Positions 22,678 through 34,900 of a stretch of DNA of 64,000 nucleotides are shown one piece after another. The stretch lies in contig FTLJ01000281.1 of the NCBI GenBank assembly GCA_900155495.1, forward strand, positions 50,230 to 114,229, in the 5' to 3' direction. Both the position numbers and the translations under genes were made by a program. The notes beneath the pieces are model-generated. The model ran no database searches. It saw only the letters and a list, made by a program, of their open reading frames with translations, and was not told the DNA's origin. Every line of letters starts with the position of its first letter. Position 1 is the first letter of the stretch. The DNA comes from Porogramme epimiltina. Its lineage: Eukaryota; Basidiomycota; Agaricomycetes; Polyporales; Polyporaceae.

Positions 22678-24452
22678 TCAGTACGATAGAGTCTCTACTA
22701 AAGCGTCCATGATCCGGATGGCGTCGGGCATGTAGAACTTCTCATACTGCATCGGGACAGGCGTGCTGATGCGCGCCACGCCGTTGCGAGGTTAGACGGC
22801 ATGTCGGTCAGCTACATCCCATTTGCGCGTAAAACGGGAGGCTACTTACTCCCAACCGGTGACGAGCTTGACGGGCGCGTTCAGCTTAAGGAAGCACTTC
22901 TTCTGCACCTCTGCGCCAATTTCCGCGCCGACGCCCCCCGTCCGTCCGGCCTCATGCACTACGACGAGCCTCCCCGTGCGGTTTACGCTCTCTATGACGG
23001 TCTCGACGTCCCAGGGCAGGATGGTCCGGAGGTCGATGAGCTCTACCTTGGCGGAGCGCAACGCGGCCGGCACGTGCTCCGCAATCGACTGCGGGGGGTG
23101 AGAGAGCATCTTGAGCGCGGTTTCGCAGTGGTAGACAGGCGTGCCCCATGACACGACGGTCAGGTCCGCGCCGCGTGTGAGGACCTCGGCCGTGCTCAAT
23201 GGGATCTCGTAGTCGTCTAATGGAACCTGCTCAACTGCACGCGACCGCATTAGGGGGTCCTAGGGTTTCGAGCATGACGAGGCGCAGCTCACCAGCTGAG
23301 CGATACAGGACCTTGGGTTCCATGAATATGACTGGATTCGGGTCGCGGATGGCGCTAAGCAGCAGACCCTTGGCTTGTATTGGCGAGCGGGGTATAACAA
23401 TCTGTGGACTGGGTTCATCACGGGCGGAGAAGCACGGTGGCCGTGGCAAGAACGCACTTTGATCCCAGCGGCACCCATGAAGAAGCCCTCGGGGCTTTGC
23501 GAGTGGTAAAGGCCACCATGTCCGACCGCCATGGACGGGCAGCGGATAGTGAGCTTCCCGACATTAAAGTTCCCACTACTGCGGAAGCGAAATTTCGCAG
23601 CTTCATTTACGATCTAGGTGCAAAGAGACTTCAGATTCCGAGAGACGGACGGACCGCTGCCGATGTATGGGTACCTGGTCGAAGGCCGGAAATATATAGT
23701 CGGCGAACTGTATCTCAGCAATGGCCGTGTGACCCATGGACGCTAGACCGATACCGAACCCAGCTATGCCCTGTTCCGTCAGGGGAGTGTTGAACACACG
23801 TTCGCGTCCTAGACATAGCACTGGTCAGAGATAGCTCCCCGCGACATCCCCCGAACTTACCAAACTCCTCCGCGAGACCCTATCCGTTCAGAGACCATGT
23901 CAGCGCGCCTGTGCCGACTTGAATGGCCGCGAGCGAGCACTCGGACGACTTTCGCTCACCATGGTGCAGCGGAAGACGCCCCCGAAGGCCACATCCTCCC
24001 CGAACACGACGGCCGTATCGTCTCTGCTGAGTGCGATGCTGTGGGGGTTGAAAAGCGATTACCCGCCGGTCAGGGGCCGGAGGAGCGTCCCGGACTCGAT
24101 TGGGGGCGTACCTCAACGCGTCCCGGATAGCCTGGTACATGTTCATCTTGCGCGTCTCGCGGCCGACGACGTCGCGCGCGGGGTCTGCGTCGGAGGGGTC
24201 GAGCCATCGGAGGCCCGGGGTGCGCAGTGCGACGTCGCGCGTGGGCTTGAGGAAGGTGGACGTCGCGACGGACGGGAGGTGGCCACCCGCGGGGGGCGGC
24301 TCGGTGCTCTGCCACCGGCGGCTGCGGCTCGCGTGCTGCTGGGTGTGCAGGCTTGAATGAACGAAGCTGGGGTCCGTTGCAGGGGGGAAACTCACCGCAA
24401 GCCTAGGCAGGGTCCTGAGCGGGCGAGAGAGGGTCTTGCGTGGAACGAGCAT
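22678..24452 (-). CDS. Branched-chain 2-oxoacid dehydrogenase E1 beta subunit, mitochondrial
   Basis: With the E1 alpha subunit, this thiamine-diphosphate enzyme decarboxylates the 2-oxoacids of Leu, Ile and Val in the mitochondrial matrix. The start at 24452 gives a basic, hydroxylated presequence ([20 protein letters not shown]) with RRWQST as a plausible cleavage area. Then come [47 protein letters not shown] and [14 protein letters not shown]. These are followed by [20 protein letters not shown] and the transketolase C-terminal domain with [16 protein letters not shown]. The last exon reads [21 protein letters not shown] with the stop at 22678. These motifs separate it from the pyruvate dehydrogenase beta subunit: [11 protein letters not shown] and FMEPKVLYR are BCKDH-like. 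About seven introns are present. It is divergent from the CreC-like gene, with only 200 bp between start codons. Confidence 0.9.
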
Positions 24453-24652
24453 GGTCGAAGTGGGCGGGCAAGGCGGACGGGCGGGGAGGACTGGCGGAGG
24501 ACGCCATGGGTCGAGCAAGATCCGGGGCGTCATGCGGTCCCATGAGCCTTTGCCCTGCGCTCCCATCCGCGTCCGCCACCTCCTCCGCCCGCCCGCGGGT
24601 TTCTCGCTTGACCGCCTCCCCGAGCCCGCCCGCGCCGACGAGAGGATGAAAG

Positions 24653-27073
24653 ATGGAGAATGAATCGACGTTCGTCGCCCCCGAGGGCGTGTACTCGGTC
24701 ACCGAGGAGCACAAGCCCACCCCGCTCGCCCAGCACACCATCGCGGCCGCGCCCATCCTCTACCCGACCAAGGTCTCCGCTGTCACGGTGCGCTTCCCCA
24801 CCGCCAAGGCCGCCGCGGCCTCGCCCGGCCTCTCGCAGCTGCTGGGGGGCGGGCGGGAGCGGGAGGTCAGGAAGGACGGCGGCAAGCCTGCCCCGACCAC
24901 GAGCGCGAATGCGAAGGAGCCGAGGGACCCGGACGGCCTGAGCGTGTCCAGCAGCGACGACCCGGACGACGGCTCCCCGGATGCCTCGAGCACGCCCGCG
25001 CCCGACACGTCGGGTTCGACCCCCGCCGCGCCGCACGAGCAGCTCAGCTCGCCGTTCTCGCACTCCCCCGGCGGCGGCGGGCTGGGGAAGCGCAAGGCGG
25101 CCCCGCGCCCGAAGCACAACATGCGCACGACCTCGTCCACGTTCATCACGCGCCTCCAGAACGCGGACAACCTCAGCAAGGCGCTGCAGGCGAAGCAGGG
25201 GGACACGGTGTTCATGTTCTACAACTCTGCGAAGACGTTCGTCTGGACGGAGGTGGGCACGAAGCTCAAGGTGAGTGGTCGCTACGGCTGCGCACGGCCG
25301 CCTGCGGTATGCATGTATGTATGATGCCTCCTCCCCCGCCCAGGAGCCTCTGGCGCGAATATATTTCTCTGCGTACCCGACGTGCCACGATGTGAACCTC
25401 GCCACGGTCCTTCCGGATCGAATAGACGTCATTATCGGCTTCCACACGGGAGACATTGTCTGGTTCGGTGAGCACCTGGCTCGGCGTCTGGCGTCCCTGC
25501 ATGCCGTTAACCTCCACGCCTGCGCAGACCCCATCTCGTCGCGTTACGCAAGATTCAACAAGCAGGTGGGATGCGCAGCGTGCGCCAGCTCACCATTGCG
25601 TTGACACTCCTGCCCAGGGCCGGATATGCAGTGCCGCGTGCACGTCGATACGCTGGGTGCCTGAATCCCCGAACCTCTTCCTCGTATCACACGCAGATGG
25701 GACCATCATCGTCTACGACAAGGAACGTGTTGATGGCGCGTTCACCCCGCACGAGCCGGGGACGGCGGTGCCTTCGGCGTCCCCCCTGGACGTGACGTCG
25801 TCCGCCGACTCGCAAGGCGAGTGGAACCCGCTGGACTCGATATTTGTGACTATGCCTCCCTGGCATCCAGTCGCGGTCGGCGGGCCGGTTCCTCTCGGCG
25901 GCAAACCGGAAAAAGAGAAGACTGCCAAGAATCCAGTCAGTCATTGGAGGGTATCGCGTAGAGGTATCGTAGGTGAGCGAGATAGCCGTGCCCGCATCGT
26001 TAGGACGACAATTAACTCTGCACGTTGCGCAGATTTTGTATTCTCACCAGACGCTAAATTCTTGGCAGCCATCTCAGAGGATGGCTGCCTAAGAGTAATC
26101 GATACTGTCGCCGAACAGTATGTTCTCTCCGGACACGCCAGTCCCACCACATCCTGATCCCTATCCCAGACTAGTTGACTGCTACGCATCCTACTTCGGT
26201 GCTTTCACATGCGTAGCTTGGTCACCGGATGGCCGATTCATTCTCGTAAGTTGCGTTCTTCGCTAAATGCCTTCCCAACCATTTAATGGACCCTTGTTAG
26301 ACCGGGGGTCAGGATGACCTCGTTACTATTTTTTCTCCGTGGGAGCAGCGAGTGATCGCACGATGTCAGGGACATTCTTCCTTCGTGTCTGGCGTCGCCT
26401 TCGACGAGATCCGCTGTGATGGGAGAACCTACCGATTTGGCAGCATTGGGGAAGACAACAAGTTCATCGTGGTACGTGTCCGAGGCTATCACTCGCAGCA
26501 TCATCATATTCTAAGAACGCTACGGCAGTGGGACTTCTCCAGCGGCGCACTGCACAGACCCAAGCTTCCTGTACGCAGAATGCTCCTTTCCTGTATATTA
26601 TCACGCCCACACACTGATTGCACCGGCATATCCCGCAGGCCGCCCATCACCAGCGGATGTCGATGACGTCCACCGTCTCGCTAGCGCTCCGCCGGCGAGG
26701 CGAGTCGACGCTCTTCCTCCCAAACCCCGACGGGGAGTCGCCTCTCCCTCGATTCCATCCGGCGCCGTCGCGAAACGACGTCGCGGTGGTACAGCCCGTC
26801 GTGGTGAGTCTCGGCACCGTTCATCCTTCTCGGCCACTTCTGGGCCTTTGCGAGTTCTCTTGCGCCCGCGCCCGCGTCCCCGCCGTTCGCTGACCGCCGC
26901 ACCAGGTAAAGCACGTAGGGAACGACATGCTTACCGACATCACCTTCCTCTCTCGCGGCCTACTCACCGCGACAAAGCTGGGCCACATCAAGTTCTGGAT
27001 CCGTCCACTCGCGGTGCAACCCCGGCACCACAGCGCGCTACGTCGCGCGTCTCAGCCAGACGCGAGTGGCTGA
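24653..27073 (+). CDS. creC: CreC-like WD40 protein (catabolite repression deubiquitinase partner)
   Basis: In Aspergillus, CreC holds the deubiquitinase CreB in a complex that affects carbon catabolite repression; the WDR20 family is the animal counterpart. The start [20 protein letters not shown] at 24653 leads into a low-complexity Pro/Ser region. The conserved N-terminal block is [20 protein letters not shown], then [16 protein letters not shown]40 repeats follow: [74 protein letters not shown] plus [17 protein letters not shown], and [11 protein letters not shown]. The C-terminal part has [21 protein letters not shown] before the stop at 27073. Insertions around 25730-25960 and 26650-26790 are Ser/Pro-rich. 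About ten introns are seen. The first exon is very GC-rich. Confidence 0.82.
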
Positions 27074-29055
27074 CCTAAACCCGTTGTGAGTGTGAGCTGT
27101 CGTCGTCGTTACCCGCCACTCTTTGACCCCGGGCCCTCCCCCCACATGGTTCAGATACTCAACGTTCGACGTTTGTCGCTTTAGCGTCCATTTCGCGGGG
27201 GCCGCGGGCGTCGGACGGACTCCTTTATCGCACCACTGCCTGACAGACATCTCCCGGCTAGCTGTTTGGATACCATATGTATACATAACTATTGACGTGC
27301 GCGCCCGCGTCGTGTAACTTTCGAGCACTCGTCCGCCCCCGCCGGCCGCCCACAGGTGTAATGATCAAGTCTCCGCACGGTGCGCGGTGACCCCAGCAGC
27401 GAAGTCGAGTGCGCCGTGGTTCGCGAGCGTCCGGCGGCCGAATGGGACCCTTCACGCGCTCCGCATCGTATGGCCAGGTTCTATCACCTGCGCAGGATAA
27501 CGCGCCGACGCCGCTTGAGCTCAAGCTCGAGCATCATGAAGCTAAGAGCTGCGCTGCTCGGCCTCAGACCCAGGCCTCCGCCGGCGGCGTGGAGGGCTAG
27601 ACCCCAGACGCCCGCCGTCTCGCTCGAAGGTGTCAGCGGCCTCCGCGGGCCGCAACCTACCGCCCGCATGGGTAGGCGCCCCATCCCCTTCTCCCTTCAC
27701 GTACTGTACACGCGTACCCCAGACTCCCCGGGGTCCCGTGGGCCCTTCACCCCCGCCGCCAACGCTCAAGCTGCTCCGTGTGCGCGCGCGCCACCCGACT
27801 GCGCCACGGTCACATTTCCCCCACGGTGTCGTCGAATTTAATTGACGTCCGTGGGGAATCGAAGATCCCGCGGGACGGGAGGCGCAGCCGCGCCGCGAGC
27901 GGGGGGCGCGCAGGAGCTGGGGGCTGGGGGGCGCGCGAAAAAAAGAACGCGGGCGCGGGGGCGCGATGTCCGCCTCCGCATGCACCACAGGCCGCCGTTA
28001 TCGCACTCCGCGGCGGTCAATGCTGGGCCCCTTGCTCCCCCCACCCCGATATGTGCGGGGTGGGTCAGTGTAGCCTTCAATGCATGCCCACAACGCCCAA
28101 GTACCTTCGTGCAAGACGTCGCCGCTGGGCGTCCTGCACGTCTGCTTGTCTGTCTACCCGTCTATCTCGTCGCTGATGCCTGAAAGTTCAGGACGGGCTA
28201 AGTCGAGGCTATCGCGCGTCCCCAAATAGAACCGGTGCTGCACGAGACGCGTCCATGCGGGCTACGACGCCACCATCTTCGTCCACCTCTCCGTGTCGTT
28301 CGCAGACTGCAGCGGCGAGCACGCTCCCGGCGACCCCTCCCCTCTGGGCGATGAAAATTGCGCCTGCAAGCGGCCCCGCCCAAACCGAAACAAGAGCAAC
28401 TTGGGCGTGTATACTTAGTGCACCACCTCACCAAATTTCGCCCCACCATTGCGCGAGCCTGAGGCGGGGCCGTGCAAATCAGGGGGAAGAGCGTGCGCGG
28501 CGACGCGGCGCGCCCACCCAACTCCTCTAAATGGGCACCTCGGCCTTCCGAACCCCGAAGCGGCCACCCGTGGGCGCGCGCGAAGCCCCTGCGAGCGAAG
28601 GAGAGAGAGTAACGGTGACGAGATAAGCGAGGCCTTCTGCCAGAGGAGGCCGTGCGCGCGAAGTCGAAGCCCGCGGCGGCGCCCTCCCTCTCATACGTAC
28701 GCACACGACGTTCGATGTCTGTCCTCTTCCCAGGCAGGCCCCCGCGCGGACGTGAGAACCGAGAAGACCGTCTGTCAATGCGAATGCGAATGCGAATCCG
28801 TTCGTGCGGTGATGCCATTGCTGCGTGGAGTGTCTAGCTAAATCGTGCACACATTATACCCTAACCGGTCGATGATGGATGGGGGTGGGAGGGCGTGGGG
28901 GGGTGGAGAGAGACAGGGACTTATATCTGAGAGCAAAGGTCCGGGCGCGCACGGCTAATAAACGTGCCCCCGGCCCCGCTGGGACTACTACACTACATAC
29001 AGCACAGCGACGAGATGATGGGGAGGAGAGGAGATCGAGACAAGAGCGACAACGC
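27074..29055. other. Convergent intergenic region, about 2 kb, GC-rich
   Basis: No protein domain is recognisable in any frame between the CreC-like stop and the transporter stop. Open frames on both strands are Arg/Pro/Ala-rich, as expected by chance in DNA of this composition. A short TGCGAA tandem (three to four units) lies near 28779-28800. Part of the right end (after about 28860) is probably transporter 3' UTR. Confidence 0.4.
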
Positions 29056-31920
29056 TCAGTTGTCGGGCGCGAGACAGCGGTCCGTGGAGAGGCTGAAGTC
29101 GTTGCCCCACCACTCGGGGAACAGGTGCGACGTCCCCGACGCGCCGAACACGGCGAAGTTGAGGATGAACGAGATGACCTGGGTGCCACCGTCGAGCGCG
29201 GCCGCGACGATGTAGCTGCAAAAAGACCGTGGTCAGCATCCACTGGGTGCGAAGAAGAGAAAGTGGCTCCGGACGTACTTGTACTTCGTGAACCAGCGCG
29301 GGTAGCGCGTGCGCACCCACCACTGCGAGAAGATGCCGATCGCCATCGCGGGGTTGACCGACGTGTTGATGCCGACGCTGAGGTAGCACGAGTACTGGAG
29401 GATGATCGGCGTGCTGAAGTTCTCGAAGCCGGCCTTGGGCCAGATGTACCACGCCGCGATGAACGGCAGCGGGAGGAAGACGCCGATGGCGAGGCAGATC
29501 GGCACCATGTGGTACACGCCGTGGATGCCGAACATCTGCGGGCCGAGGCCGCCCCACGAGATACCGTTCGTGTTGAACGACTGCGCGTTCTGGCCGGACC
29601 AGAGACGGGTGCCCGAGATGGAGAGCAGGTCGGCGCGGTTTGCGTTAATGATCGTAAGCATCATGATGTCTGTGGGAGCGCAAGAGGTCAGTTTACGCTA
29701 CACGAGAGGGGAAAGACGGGAAACGACGTACAGTTGAGGATGGCACCAACGACGGTACCGAGGATCTGCATCGAGAACGTGACGCGAGGCGCGAGCTTCG
29801 TGTACTGGCCGAGCTTGAGGTCACCGAGCATGGCAATGCACTGGCCCTGGGGGTGCTGGCCGTACAGAGCACCGTAAAGGTTCGCAATCGGGTCGCCGGG
29901 GACGAGGTAGGACGTGATCATCTGGTAGAAGCCGTTCGCGGACGAGTTGAACTCGCGGAAGCCGATCGTCGCGGCGAGCGTCGCGAAGAGGAGCGACATC
30001 GTGAGCGAGATGAGGAGGATGACCGTCAGCGCCCACCACGGCAGGTTCGAGTGGCCCTCGTAGTTGGTCGCCTGCGCGATCGCATACGCGCCGGCGAGGA
30101 GGACAAAGTACCACCAACGCGGGATCTGCTTGTACACCTTCATGCGCTCCCAGTGGGGGTCGTGCACGACGAGCTCCTCCTTGTTCCACGGGTTGAAGGT
30201 CTTCAGGAAGGGCTTGATGTCCGCCCAGTGCCAGAAGAACACGTGCGTGAAGGTCGCGCCGAGGGACAGGTTGGAGGTCATAAAGTAGAGCGCGTTCGTA
30301 GCGGAGAAGAACGCCGGCTAGAGTTACCAAAACGGGTAAGCGCGGTGCGCAGCGGGCGGGATCGACAAATGAAACTTACACCGAGCTGCTCGTACTTGAC
30401 GGGGTCGAACTTGCCGTTCGTGAGGAGAGCCGTCTGGTTGTACTGAGAGCCGTCCTCAGCCTGCAAAGGGTCAGCTACGTGATTCGTGCAATTATTTGTT
30501 CGGACATACGAAGATAGCCTGGGACATGAAGGGGAAGTCCTTCGCCCTCCAGAGGTTGCCGTAGTAGACACCCGCCATGAGGATGTAGGTGAGGAAGATA
30601 CCGATGTCCTGGTTGATCTGGAGCCAGAGCGGGTTGAACAGGCAGTCGGAGCCGATAAGGTTCCAGTCGAGGCACCACGAGAGGAGACCCATGCCCTCGT
30701 TGTTGCTCGCACCGCCAAAGACGTTGCGGAAGATGGGCGAGGTGTTGTTGGCGAGACAGAAGATGGAGATACCCGTCAGGAGGGGGAAGATCCCTGTGCA
30801 CGCCACCAGTTAGTTTCGCACGGTCGGAACGCCGAAGCACACCAAACACTGGACCCACACTGCGGAATGATCTCCCAGACGAACATGACTAGGAAGACGG
30901 TCCAGAAAAGACGGACACGCTTCGAAGTCATCTGGTTGTCATAATGGAGTGCCTGGAACAGGTTGGCCGTCGAGACTGCGGGGGCGCGTCAGAGGCGGCT
31001 CGAGGAGAGCTGATAAGAAGAAAAACGCACTAGTCGTGGGCCAGAAGCACTTGGTGGGCTTGACGAGCAGGTCCTGGAGGAGACCGGCGTAGCCGTAACC
31101 GAGGAGCTGCGAGCCGATGAGGGTGAAGATGGCGAGACCGGCGTTCAAAGTGTTGTCGTAGTACACTGCCACCGATCATCAATAAACGGACGCCACAAAC
31201 ACCCGCGGAATGTGCTCACAGTCCTGGACGGAGATGACCTGGATGGCCGTCGCAGAGACGGAAGCAGTAGAAGACATAATGATAATGGCAACGTGCTCCT
31301 TAACTGCGGAGGCGAGGTTAGGATCTACGGGGGGTGGTTGTGCGGGCCGGACTCACTGTTGAAGGGGCCGGGGTTGATCCAACGGAAAATGCCGCTCGAG
31401 GGGAGAAGGATGTGCATGGCATTGCCGAACCAGTACGAAAGGACGAGCAGGAACAGGCTGGAGACGCTGAGCGTCTGGGGCTTGAAGTAGTAGATCTGCG
31501 CCAGAACACTGCATAGCGGCGGCGGCGCGGTCAGACGCGTACGCGCGTAGAGGCGGAGCGGTCGGGACGTACGCTCCGAAGGCCGAGAAGCCGAGGCCAA
31601 GGAAGAAGGTGCGGAAGGTGAGGGAGGGGAGATCGGGCTCGTCGTGGGTCGACAAGACCTATCACGGGGACGGTGAGGCGGGGGTAGAGGAATGAATGGA
31701 GCGATGTGCGCACCTTGATGGCGACCTCGTAGGCCTCCTGGACGAGGTACTCCTCCTCGGCAGCCTCGTCGTGCTGGAGGCGGTCCTCGAACTCCTCGAC
31801 CTCCTTGGCCATGCGGGCATCGTCGGAGACGTCCGCCTCGGCGCCCTTCTTCTCGAGGGAGGCGTCGGAGACGGAGTGCTTGTCGTCCAGAGTCGGCACA
31901 GTGTTCGCTGCGTCGGTCAT
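29056..31920 (-). CDS. Oligopeptide transporter, OPT family
   Basis: This is a proton-coupled importer of small peptides, with about 14 predicted membrane segments. The start MTDAANTVPTLDDKHSVSDA at 31920 gives a long acidic cytosolic N-terminus. The membrane part shows SLTFRTFFLGLGFSAFGA, GNAMHILLPSSGIFRWINPG, GSQLLGYGYAGLLQDLLV, NTSPIFRNVFGGASNNEGMG, LTYILMAGVYYGNLWRAKDF, ATIGFREFNSSANGFYQMIT and YIMMLTIINANRADLLSIS. Later motifs are GLGPQMFGIHGVYHMVPICL and, near the end, NPAMAIGIFSQWWVRTRYPR. It ends LAPDN at 29056. About ten introns occur, each in a loop or segment boundary. The repertoire fits fungal OPT peptide transporters, not the yellow-stripe metal-complex branch. A minus-strand TATATA lies about 55 nt upstream. 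Confidence 0.92.
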
Positions 31921-34900
31921 GGTGGAATCGACTGGGGGAGGGACCCTAGGGTCGGGTGAGAAAGGACGGGGCGCATATATAGGAGGGGGTGGGAGCGGGG
32001 TGGGACGCCGAGTGGAATGGGAGGGGACGAGTGGTGAGGCAGCACATGGTGCTTCTGATGGAGGCCCGCCCGGAGCGTTATCGTCGTGGGTGGAGACTGC
32101 CAGGCACGCGGGCCACTGCCAACGGGGGATCACTCGGGAGCTGGCTGATAGCATTCTTAGCGGCTAGCGGGGGCTCGCGGCGCGCTGTGTCGCCCGCGCA
32201 CCTGCAGAGATGGAGATTTGTCCCGCGCGCAGCCATCTTTTTCGCGCCCCCAGCAACTAGCCCTCGCGCGGGGTCCGGGCGTGACAGAGCGGGGAGGGCT
32301 TGGGCTCGTCGCGCTATCGTCTGGTTCCCACATGCACGCCCGTCCATGCGGGGCATGAAACGGCCGATAGCTTCGCTCGCCGCGCAGCAGACTGGGGAGA
32401 GGTCCCTGGGAAGCCCCGATAGCCCGTGCCCGCCCCCCGCCAGACTCTCGTCAGTCGTCCGCCGCCGGTCGTCCGAGCACGCGTCAAGGCAGGAAAATGG
32501 CCACCTACCGTGGGACAGCTGTCACGTCACGAGCTTCAGTGTCTGTCGGTGAATGCCCGCTCTCTCGCCCCCGGCTGGCACGGGCACCCTCGTACGGCCT
32601 AGCGGGTATGCCAGGATGCCTGCCATATGCGCCGCCTCGATATCGTCGGTGTTGAGTCCTCGGGCGCCTGCGGGTCTGGCAGCTGTCCGTCGCTGGGCCT
32701 CCGATCGCGCCTCGTCTTCGCGGCCCACAAGGGTGTGGAGCGGCCAATCACCCCGCCCGGCTTTGTGGAAGGCACGGACGAGAGAAGGAGCACGAGGAAG
32801 AGAGTCGCCGCCGTTGGCAGCCCTCAAACGCCGAGCGCCACAGATCGCACAATGCGCCGCCGTCAAGTCGTGTGCGCCCGATCTCATCACCCAGATCTCA
32901 GCGGCGACTCCGACGCCCCGGTTCCCTCCTCGGTCACCTTTGCTGCCACGACCCCGGGCACCGCTCGGCTAGCCACCCTTGCAGGAGCCCACCATCTCTG
33001 TGTCGCCTCCAAAGGTTATCGCCTCGATCTCCTTCAGTCTCGTGAGCCCTCAAGTTTCCCTCGAGTCCCCAAATAACCCGGGCGTGTGCCCCTGGTCCCT
33101 TCTTTCTCTCTGGCGCTGAAAGAAGCTTCCAGCGCAGGAGCAGCGCCGCCGTGATGACGACCTCATTCTGTGCTGCGTCCGTGCTTCCTGTGACTGCAAT
33201 AACCGAGCAGGCTTCCTCTGCCTTTTCGGGTCGCCCCGCCGCGGTCGTCTGTCCGGGATAGGGCGCACCCATTGCGACGGCCGCGGCGCACACGCTCCCC
33301 GCCGCACAAGAACATCTCCCGCCCTCATCACCTCGTGCTGACACCGCCATGCGCCTTCCCAACTCCGGTATCGATATATCGCATCGCGGATCCCCCACCC
33401 CGCGCCTGCAGCTGCAGAGGCGTTTCCGCGCGCCGAGCGTCTTCCCCCCCACATTGGCACGTCATGCTGCGGTCTGAAGAGTGCATGATACAGCGGGCGG
33501 CCCTTTCAGCGCGCACAGTCTCCGGTGCCTTTCGCCTCCTTCTGTCGGTGAACTATCCACATGCAGCTGATGCGACGATCAATTCCAAGCCAAGGAGGCC
33601 TTGCGCAACGCTCTGTCGCGTCGCCCACCGGGGATTTGGGCAAGACCCGCATCCGGTACCTCCGGAGGTCTAAGGCTGGCGCGGGAACGTCTACCGTGGT
33701 GTTATGGCCGTCGCTCCCTGCGGCATCACGAGAGGCTTCCCTCGCCTGCCATGGCAGGGAAGTTCCACAGTGGGTCTCGTCTCCTCCCATTACGCCTTTC
33801 CCCCGACACAGGTCGGAGCCTAGATGGTGTCCATGTCCGCCGCTTCTCACCCTCAGTGGCGAGCACCTTCCGCCGTGGGGTCAGTCCGGGGACCAACGAC
33901 ACATAGAGCATCCGTTTTAGCAAATCGTCTTCCAACTTCGGTGAAGGCGTTGGCCACCCTTCACATCCACAATTATGCAGCATCTGTCTAATGTGGAAGA
34001 CTTACGGAATCCGGAAGCAGGTGGTCCAAAAACTCCACGTCGATATCCACCCCATCGCCCGCCCAACGCCAGCCCGATGGCTTTGCGCAAGACACTCGCA
34101 TGCTTATTTTTACTTCCAGGCCCTGCACCGCCCCGCCCTGCTAGAAGTGCCTGCTCACCAGTACGGTATCTCTTGTCCAGATGTAACGTTGTGCGCCTCT
34201 CTGTGCTCCCGTGCAAGAGCATATGGACTCCGGCCGAATTCTCTTCAGAACACCCTCGACCGGCGGCACGCTCCCATAATTATGGGTTTACGACATCCGC
34301 GTCCTTCCAGGATTCCCTCCCGCGTACCTAGCTTTCGGTCCCGCGCGGGCCTCCCGCCCCCGCTCTGTGTCCAGCACTCGTTAGGCTCTGCAGGTGGAAC
34401 TGCGCGCATCCGCGTGCTCCTCCCTCCGTTTTTTGGACACGGGACGCCGTTCCGGCCATCATCTATTTTGTTTTCGATCCCGTCTTTCGCCAGGGACTAA
34501 TTCAACGCTTCGTCATCTTTTTTCCCTCGTCGTTTTTTTTCCAACCGCTCGCTCATCCAATTCACAGCTCGCCCAACCATGCCCGCTAATCCGATGCATT
34601 GCTGACGACACCTCGCGGCCGCCTCCCCCCTTCGCAAATGCCTCCTTATCAGCCCACCTGGGGTCTTGCATCGATGACGTCGATGCCGGTGCGCCCATCC
34701 ACGGTGCCGAGGCCCCTCGGACCGACTCCGGGAGCGGCGACGAGGCACGATGCACGCTTCCGCCCGCGGCCGGGGGGCCCCACAACTTGAAGAAAAGAAG
34801 GAACTCGCGAGGAACGGCGCGCCGGGGCCGCGTGCCTGAGCCATTTTCTCTTCACCTCCCCCCACCCCTTCCCCTTCCTCCATCATCAGCACCGGAACGG

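Noticed and set aside
24530..25534. Minus-strand frame of about 334 codons opposite the CreC-like gene
   Set aside because: Same effect: an antisense shadow of a GC-rich exon. It has no homology-like motifs.
24653..27073. Reading the CreC-like gene as a LIS1-like or G-beta WD40 protein
   Set aside because: It lacks a LisH motif and regular GH-WD spacing, and it has the FITRLQN / [15 protein letters not shown]-terminal block typical of the CreC/WDR20 group.
28879..29877. Plus-strand frame of about 332 codons over the transporter 3' end
   Set aside because: It is antisense to exons with strong OPT-family motifs and is Arg/Glu/Asp-rich without any domain.
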